A stretch of DNA of 64,000 nucleotides from Sialis fuliginosa (Eukaryota > Arthropoda > Insecta > Megaloptera > Sialidae): contig OY540810.1 of assembly GCA_961205875.1 (NCBI GenBank), positions 2,604,001-2,668,000 of the forward strand, read 5' to 3'. Below the pieces are notes generated by a model. It did no database searches. It was not told the origin of the DNA and was given only the letters and a program-made list of their open reading frames with translations. Made by a program: the position numbers and the translations under genes. The first letter of the stretch is position 1; each line of letters begins with the position of its first letter. Positions 58,420 to 64,000 of this stretch are shown in pieces.

Positions 58420-60338
58420 CTGAAAAAGATTAAAATTTTATGTAACGAATTCGAACAGATAAATGAAATGAACAATAAAACCCCATTAAATTGAACAACA
58501 ATAATTTATTTTATCGCTGAAAATAATATTTTAACAATAAATAACATGATTAATTAAAAATTTTATATTTTTTTAAAGGTTATTGTCATATACATATAAA
58601 CATACTTATATTTAGTTTTTCCGTCCCAGATTTCAGCGGTAAGTTGTCTTTGACCAAACCAGCGATTATTTAATAATTTTACAACGAGATCAGCTTCTTC
58701 AGGATCGCTCATCGTTATTTGAGCTACACCTTCAGGATGTCTCTGAAAAAAATATATGAAAAATTAATAAATTGTTAGTATAAGTATATAAAATTGCGAC
58801 CCAATTCTACTTTTGTATTTTTTTTTAATGGGTAGCCATTTTCGACCCCCCCCCCCTTCAAACCAAAGCCCAACATAATTAATTATTGGACATTTCCTAA
58901 TATCTTTTGATAAAAATTACTTATAACTTTATTCTGTGCTTATAACATATACTTATGCAACTTATAATACATTTCAGTAGTTATTTTGTCTGTAGTACAT
59001 TTCTACTAAAATAAAAAAATTACATTTCTATGATTATAAGCGATTTTGAAGCTACGTGGTGCGATTTTTCATTCAAATTCAGGGATTCCCCGTTTCGGCG
59101 AGTGGGGTATTAAACGAAAACTGACAATTCAAGGAATTCGCAATGTAGCATTTAAAAAAAATTAATTAGTTTTTTATTTATCGAGCCAAAAGGATCGGAA
59201 ATTGTGGTTGAAAAAGTTAATGTAACGTTCAATCAGGTGCTATTTCGTGATTTTTTTAAAGTGTGGCACCAGTTATGACCGCTATAAGAGCACGGTTTAC
59301 TGTTTTTGTGATTGAAGGGCTTCTTTTTTGTAATTCGCATGAACTCATGTTACTAATAAAAAAATAACTCTTTATTTAATCTATTTAATTGCTAAAATCA
59401 GCAAATATAGTTTGTTTTTAAAATTATAGGCTTTTATTTTGTGTATGTTTTTTCTCCAGTAATGGATAAAGTCAAACCAGTAATGAGCACGCAGTGATGG
59501 ACACTTGCTAATGATAAGTACTACGACACAAAAGATATAAAAGAAAGAATCGGCAAAGAAACAATAATAGTTAATAAATAAATTATACTAATAATTAATT
59601 TAAATGTCCACCATTTTGACACCTATTGACCGATTGTCATCAAATCACGCTGTAAGACAGTTGAACGTATATAGATTAATATTCAGAAATGGTAGTAATC
59701 AAATATCAACAAATATTTATAATTCAGTACATTTAATTAATGGGGTAAGTGAAAAAAAATAAATGTGATTTCACTTTTCAGTCTATAGAAAGGGGGTCTA
59801 AAAAATGTTTTTTTTTCAAAAATCTTATCATTTCTGTTGTTGTGTTATCAGTCTTCGTCGGTATACCAAATTTCATCTTAATTGGCTTAAATTTTTTGAG
59901 GACGGAAACCTAAAAATAGCCATTACTGGGGTCATATCCAAGACTGGTGCCAGTACCTTAGATGGTTCAACTTACGTCATATATAACTACACGTCGTACT
60001 TCACCACATTTGGCACACTCCTCCCTTAAATCCTGTTGATACTCTAATATCAGAGATACGTCTTTATCGAACAGAACAGGCTCGAACAGGTTTTTAACAA
60101 TCACGACTCTTTCGTGTTTCGCGCGTTCGCCGCGCATGCGCTCCGGTCGCCAGTCGAAAAGTTTCTCTTGCATCTTCTTCAGCTTCTCCTTTTCCTTCCG
60201 TTTCCGGCTGCGTTTAGGTTTAAGTCGCGGATCGTACGAGCTACCTTTCATCTGAAACTTTGCCCGTTCCACTTTGATTTTGTTACCGCGAAGGTCGGAA
60301 CCGTCTAGAAGTTTTAACGCTAGTTCCACTGATTCGAT
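58221..60338 (-). CDS. HTATSF1: Tat-SF1/HTATSF1 (barricade/Cus2) splicing factor, last three exons
   Basis: The C-terminal 232 residues come from exons 60338-59976, 58742-58606 and 58419-58221. Junctions are GT-AG, phases 0 and 2, and the total is an exact multiple of three. Tat-SF1 binds the U2 snRNP protein SF3B1 through a U2AF-homology motif (UHM) and helps U2 assembly on the branch site. The visible part starts in the end of the first RRM (ESVELALKLLDGSDLRG, then KVERAKFQMKG). A basic linker with DWRPERMRGER follows, then the UHM (about 75-165), with HERVVIVKNLF as RNP2-like strand, RHPEGVAQI, DPEEAD and the RWFG of the RXF loop. The tail (about 168-232) is short and Lys/Glu-rich, shorter than the long acidic tail of vertebrates. 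The start of the gene lies outside, or in exons I could not see between 60340 and 64000. Confidence 0.92.
58606..58742 (-). CDS. HTATSF1: HTATSF1 exon: second half of UHM
   Basis: Acceptor is tttttcag|AGACATCC, donor is TATAA|GTATGT. It codes RHPEGVAQITMSDPEEAD... and NNRWFGQRQL, the RXF-containing end of the UHM. The exon is too short to show as a long open frame. Confidence 0.92.
59259..59958 (-). mobile_element. MITE-A copy 15 with a family D insertion, in a HTATSF1 intron
   Basis: The ends are gtgtggcaccagttatg (worn) and aagactggtgccagtacct before TA. About 59740-59915 is foreign: 'cttttcagtctatagaaag', 'caaatttcatcttaattgg' and 'gaggacggaaacctaaaaa' belong to family D. The element's edge is 17 bp from the exon's 5' splice site. 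Confidence 0.85.
59976..60338 (-). CDS. HTATSF1: HTATSF1 exon: end of RRM1, linker, start of UHM
   Basis: Acceptor is tttacag|ATCGAATC, donor is GAC|GTAAGT; 121 codons in phase 0. It is more GC-rich than its surroundings, as expected for a conserved exon. Confidence 0.92.
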
Positions 60339-60374
60339 CTGTAAATAAAAATAAGTTCAATTAATTTCTGATAT

Positions 60375-60545
60375 TATACTTCAGGGTGAAATTTTAAATG
60401 TAAAAACGGCAAGGAAAATAATACCATAAAGTGTTAGGTTAGGTGTAGATAATACAGATTTCTGTTATGATAGTCGGTAATACAGGTTATTAGTTTTGCA
60501 TTTGCACGCTAGATGTCACTCCGCAAAAGAAGTAAAATTTCTAAC
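60375..60545. mobile_element. Family O MITE, copy in HTATSF1 intron
   Basis: 'ttatacttcagggtgaaatt', 'gtgtagataatacagatttc', 'tgttatgatagtcgg' and 'cacgctagatgtcact' match the family. The termini are incomplete. Confidence 0.65.
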
Positions 60546-60904
60546 GCGTATACTTAATAATAAATATATACATATATTAGCGGCCGAAATTCGCGGTTGC
60601 GAATGCGAATATTGACTTTTTTATTATTGAGGGAGGGGGGGGGGGCATGTATACATATAAGCTCTCTCAACTTAAAAAAATATATATAATTTGCATTAAT
60701 TTGATAAGTTTTTTGTATTTTTTTGTGGGGGGAGAGAGCACGATCCATATAATCCCTTCTCTCTTAAAAAAATATTGCATTATTTAATTAGTTTTAATTT
60801 TATAACTTTTACTTTTTTTAGGGGTTGGGGCATGATCCATACAACCCCCCCCTCCCCCCAAATGTATTGTATTATTTAAATTGCTTTAATTTCATAAGAA
60901 AAAT

Positions 60905-61148
60905 TTTTTTTGGTAGGATCTGGAGTACTCACTATGACAAACATTTCCCCCAAAAATAATTTAAATCGGTGCATTTTTACAGTAGTTATGAAAATTTTCC
61001 ATTCAGACACACACACGCACAGCCGTCATGAGTAAATCAACTTTCCTTTACGGTTTGAAGTTAGTACAATCAGAATTTGCTTTTATCTCGTACACGATTT
61101 TTCGACGGTATTACAATACTTCCATTTCTTCAGAACATGGAAGTAAAA
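60905..61148 (-). repeat. Family E repeat, copy 2
   Basis: Read in reverse it matches 19588-19860 ('acttccatgttctgaag', 'tggaagtattgtaatacc', 'attctgattgtactaacttc'). Class unknown. Confidence 0.6.
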
Positions 61149-61867
61149 ATAAATATTGACTGTTCCTAAGTTCTTAAAAATAATTATTTAATATAATAGA
61201 TAAAAACAATATTTTTTTTACTATTACAAAAAAAAGTAATATTCGCAAAAATATCCGCACTTTTTCTTGCGAATGCGAATATTCGTTACATTACTAATTA
61301 TTACAAACATATGCTCAAGTTACAATAGATTTTAAAATTTTGTCAAATGCCCTATATTGCAGAAACTATGTAGAAATTTAATCTAGACAGATAAATACGT
61401 TTAAAAATCGCTGCAGTTGAAAAGGGTATAGCCGGAACATAATTTCATCATCATGATACGGAATTCTCTCTCTCGAAAATAACCCAACGTTGATAAATGT
61501 GTGGCTTATTGTAATGACACAAAAAACCTGGGACTAGTAACGGAGCTATTCGTTATAATGTCGGTTTTTCATAGCTCTCAGTATTTTCTACACTAATAGT
61601 ATTAATTTTTATGTTTTCCATTCAGAGATGATTTGCAAAATATATTGACTTAATTTACAGCATTATATTTGTCATATTTTATAACATAATGGTTATACAT
61701 GTATTGTATAAAATCAAATACAGTGCTTTTTTATAGCGCGGCTCGTTAAAAAATATGGGTTTTTATTATGGATAATTAATGTTTGCTGTTGAAATTGTGT
61801 TTTTCATATAAATCATAGCTATTATACCTATACCTAAAAATAATGTAGGTAGATATATTTATTCTTA
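61149..61867. other. No gene recognised
   Basis: AT-rich. I searched the minus strand here for the missing HTATSF1 RRM1 exon and found no open, splice-bounded candidate. Confidence 0.45.
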
Positions 61868-62187
61868 TGTCCGGTATTATAAAGGAGCTAACAAAATTTG
61901 CTAGCTAGCAATTACTTTCAAATGGGGTATTAATTCTGTACTAGTATCTATGGATTAGTTATGGAATTTAGAGCAGTGACACTTCAACAGTTGGCATCTT
62001 TCACCGTACAAAATAATTTTCATAACATCACCACTGTTTTAATACCGTTTGTATTTACCTACAACGCGTGCGCGAAACTTGCCAAAGTCTTCAACAAACT
62101 TTAAAAGAACTGTCATATAAGTTTGATATCTCAGTTGAAAGTGCTTGCTAGCTAACAAATTTGCTAGGTCCTTTATGATACCGGACA
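61868..62187 (+). mobile_element. PIF/Harbinger-type MITE F, copy 2 (320 bp)
   Basis: The termini tgtccggtattataaagg and tttatgataccggaca are flanked by TTA on both sides (61865-61867, 62188-62190). The body is nearly the same as 27235-27568. Confidence 0.88.
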
Positions 62188-62202
62188 TTAATATATAAAA
62201 AC

Positions 62203-62700
62203 GTTGGTGTTTACGTATGTGACCTCATCACGCCTAAACCACTGGACGTATCGAAGCCATATTCACACCATATGTTTGTTTGGTGCTCCGATAAGTTTAT
62301 ATTTTTTTTGGACCCGGTAGGTGGCGCTGGGGTCGAGATATTTTGAAAAATTACATTTTTTCCATGTAAAAAAAATATCAGAACTTTTTTTTTATGTGAG
62401 ATCATCAGACCTAAACCACTGGACGTATCGAAGCCATATTCACACCATATGTTCGTTTGGTGCTCCGATAAGTTAATAGATTTTTTGGATTCGGTAGGTG
62501 GCGCTGGGATCGAGATATTTCGAAAAATTACATTTTTTCCATGTAAAAAAAATATCAGAACTTTTTTTTTATGTGAGATCATCAGACCTAAACCACTGGA
62601 CGTATCGAAGCCATATTCACACCATATGTTCGTTTGGTGCTCCATTAGGTTTATCTAGTTTGACCCGGTAGATGGCGCTGGAGTCGAGATATTTACGAAA
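62203..62700. repeat. Tandem repeat, three units of 177 bp
   Basis: 'cctaaaccactggacgtatc', 'gaagccatattcacacc' and 'gtaggtggcgctgg' recur at 62233, 62410 and 62587, a 177-bp shift. Since 177 is divisible by three, a minus-strand frame stays open across the units (residues like EHQTNIWCEYGFDTSSGLG repeated), but no start context or homologue supports a gene. Confidence 0.93.
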
Positions 62701-63157
62701 ATGTGTATTTATAAATAAAATGTCTAATTTTTAAACAAATTTGCCGGGCTCGCTATTAGGTATTTATATAATTTTAATGTTAAAAGTTTTTTTATACTGA
62801 AACTGGTTTCAATTAATTAACGTATGTCAAAAATTCAAAACAATTAATTAGAAAAACCTTACACGTATTTCCCTCCACATAAGGATTCGTAAAATTTTAC
62901 AGATCCCCCCCTCAAATTTACGTAATTAATAGATGATCTCTCATACATATAAATAAAAACTTTTAAAGAAAGTATAATAAATATTTTTAAACGAAAAAAA
63001 TATTTATAACAGTAGTATTGTAATGATATAGCACATACGGCTTTTTATAAATACAAAATAGTTCACTTGAAATATAAAAATAGAATGACATACATATTAA
63101 AAACTTATGTTAATTTATTATGTAATATAACTTTAACTATACTCTATTTCATTTAAG
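62701..63157. other. No gene recognised
   Basis: AT-rich DNA without exon, RNA gene or repeat that I can place. Confidence 0.4.
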
Positions 63158-63232
63158 AATGCAGTGGTTGCTGGGGACTTGACGGTACTAATCGTGCATT
63201 TTACCGTCAAAAACCATGCCAACCACTGCATT
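63158..63232. repeat. Two-part inverted repeat in Penelope 3' region
   Basis: aatgcagtggtt (63158-63169) pairs with aaccactgcatt (63221-63232), and ttgacggta (63179-63187) pairs with taccgtcaa (63202-63210). Together they form one interrupted hairpin, just past the hammerhead-like motif on the minus strand. Confidence 0.7.
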
Positions 63233-63257
63233 ATCAAATAAAAATTGTAAGAGTTTA

Positions 63258-63296
63258 GACATACACGTGTTTCAAAAGCAATGCTATCATCATCAG
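63258..63296 (-). ncRNA. Degenerate hammerhead-ribozyme-like motif
   Basis: On the minus strand CTGATGA (63296-63290), a loose stem-loop with agc-att-gct, GAAAC (63273-63269), an aca/tgt stem and then GTC (63260-63258) appear in the order of a hammerhead core with a minimal stem III. Penelope-like elements are known to carry such ribozymes near their ends. Stem I and stem II are weak here, so it may be decayed or coincidental. Confidence 0.4.
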
Positions 63297-63344
63297 AGTC
63301 CTAAAGAGACTAACTTAAAACTAAATAACTACGACTATTTATAT

Positions 63345-63694
63345 CAGTAGCGTAGATAGCTTCTTGCGATGGGGGGGGGGGGGGGGATAATTTCAGGACC
63401 GCAACTAGAAGATCGGAGGCCCAGGGCAAGTGGTGGCTGAGGGGCCTGTAAAATATACAAAATTGAAAAAAAAATATTATTATAATTTTTAATTGAATGA
63501 CCTTTTTTTTTTCATATAAACTGTAGTTAGTCTACTTTTTATTACTAAAAAAAGGTCATTCAATTGAAAAATAACTTTTTTTTTTACTCTTAATTTACCC
63601 AATTTTTCCTATTTACTTCTACTATTTTATTGAGTTTTCTCATGGGGGGTGATTGATCACCTTAATCCCCCCCCCCCCCCTATCTACGCCACTG
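63345..63694. mobile_element. hAT-type MITE (CAGTGGCGTAGATAG), copy 3, in the Penelope 3' region
   Basis: 350 bp, ends cagtagcgtagatag and ctatctacgccactg, with a perfect 8-bp duplication ATTTATAT (63337-63344, 63695-63702). It has long G and C runs near the termini. It inserted between the Penelope stop codon and the downstream hammerhead-like motif. Confidence 0.93.
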
Positions 63695-63766
63695 ATTTAT
63701 ATACCTTAGAAACTACTGAACCAGAACTTATCCTGGAACGGTAATCGTTGACCATTTTGGTCTGAG

Positions 63767-64000
63767 TCATTGCTTTAATAAGGTGAAAAGATTGGACGAT
63801 ACGGGTCCATTGTCGGAATTAAATACTTTACCCTTATTTTTGAAAATCTCCATACTTTCGTAGCAATCTAAATCTTTACTGTTAGAAACCGCTTTCAATA
63901 GATTAAGATCCTGAATTCTGTGGTGATTTTCAAACATATGAGTAGCTACACTGTCTAGAGAATTGTGATTGAAAATTGGGTCGCAAATACTAAAAGGTTG
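63767..64000 (-). pseudogene. Penelope-like retroelement ORF, C-terminal tail (partial)
   Basis: 77 codons are open from the window edge to TGA at 63767-63769. The end carries a pattern I associate with Penelope-like element tails: THMFENHH, LLKAVSNSKDLDCYESMEI, then NSDNGPVSSNLFTLL (aromatic-E-S-x-x-I, N-x-D-x-GP-x-x-S-x-LF). In these elements the single ORF joins a reverse transcriptase to a GIY-YIG endonuclease, and this would be the stretch after the endonuclease. The rest lies beyond the window, so intactness cannot be judged. It lies within or next to the upstream part of HTATSF1. Confidence 0.65.

Noticed and set aside
62211-62645. 144-codon minus-strand frame with repeated motif
   Set aside because: It results from a 177-bp tandem repeat divisible by three. 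Not listed as a gene because there is no homologue, no good start and no transcript evidence; kept as a finding.
60340-63760. Search for the missing HTATSF1 RRM1 exon(s)
   Set aside because: No minus-strand segment with splice borders and RRM1-like residues was seen. Upstream exons are probably beyond 64000.

Overview
The window is eukaryotic nuclear DNA, very AT-rich, with spliced genes (GT-AG introns, AATAAA/ATTAAA signals) and dense small transposons. An insect is likely. Lepidoptera is my best guess, because several dispersed repeats look like ones I associate with moth and butterfly genomes: Helitron-like ends with gcgaagccgcggg...CTAG, the 'ccgtagaaaactagg ... cacgcacttggccg' repeat, and the 'gaagttatacttctttaggcg' repeat. 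This rests on memory, not on a search.

Only two host protein genes can be supported, both on the minus strand in the last 14 kb. (1) A complete four-exon XK-related (XKR/CED-8 family) membrane protein, 455 codons, at 50656-56367. Its splice phases close exactly. (2) The last three coding exons of a Tat-SF1/HTATSF1 (fly barricade, yeast Cus2) splicing factor, at 58221-60338. Its upstream exons were not found before the window end. A third coding piece, 63767-64000, is the C-terminal tail of a Penelope-like retroelement.

From 1 to about 50.6 kb I see no host gene. The stretch is a mosaic of non-autonomous elements: about 15 copies of one roughly 0.5-kb TA-flanked MITE (called MITE-A here); hAT MITEs with perfect 8-bp target duplications; Harbinger-type MITEs with TAA/TTA duplications; a pogo MITE still holding the first codons of a transposase; foldback elements with very long inverted repeats; Helitron-like elements; and tandem arrays with 150-bp, 177-bp and about 145-bp periods. 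Several are nested, so insertion order can be read.

Transposons also shape the two genes. XKR intron 2 is almost wholly one pogo-like element with a foldback inside it. A hAT element lies 27 bp from the XKR last-exon acceptor, and a MITE-A copy begins 20 bp past the XKR stop and appears to supply its polyadenylation signals. Another MITE-A copy ends 17 bp from a HTATSF1 5' splice site. I did not find a new multi-gene system. The signals most worth following are the Penelope tail with a degenerate hammerhead-like motif, the repeated perfect CRE palindromes (TGACGTCA) carried by unrelated elements, the long foldbacks that could give dsRNA, and a 14-bp near-perfect RFX X-box beside a G-quadruplex-type tract.
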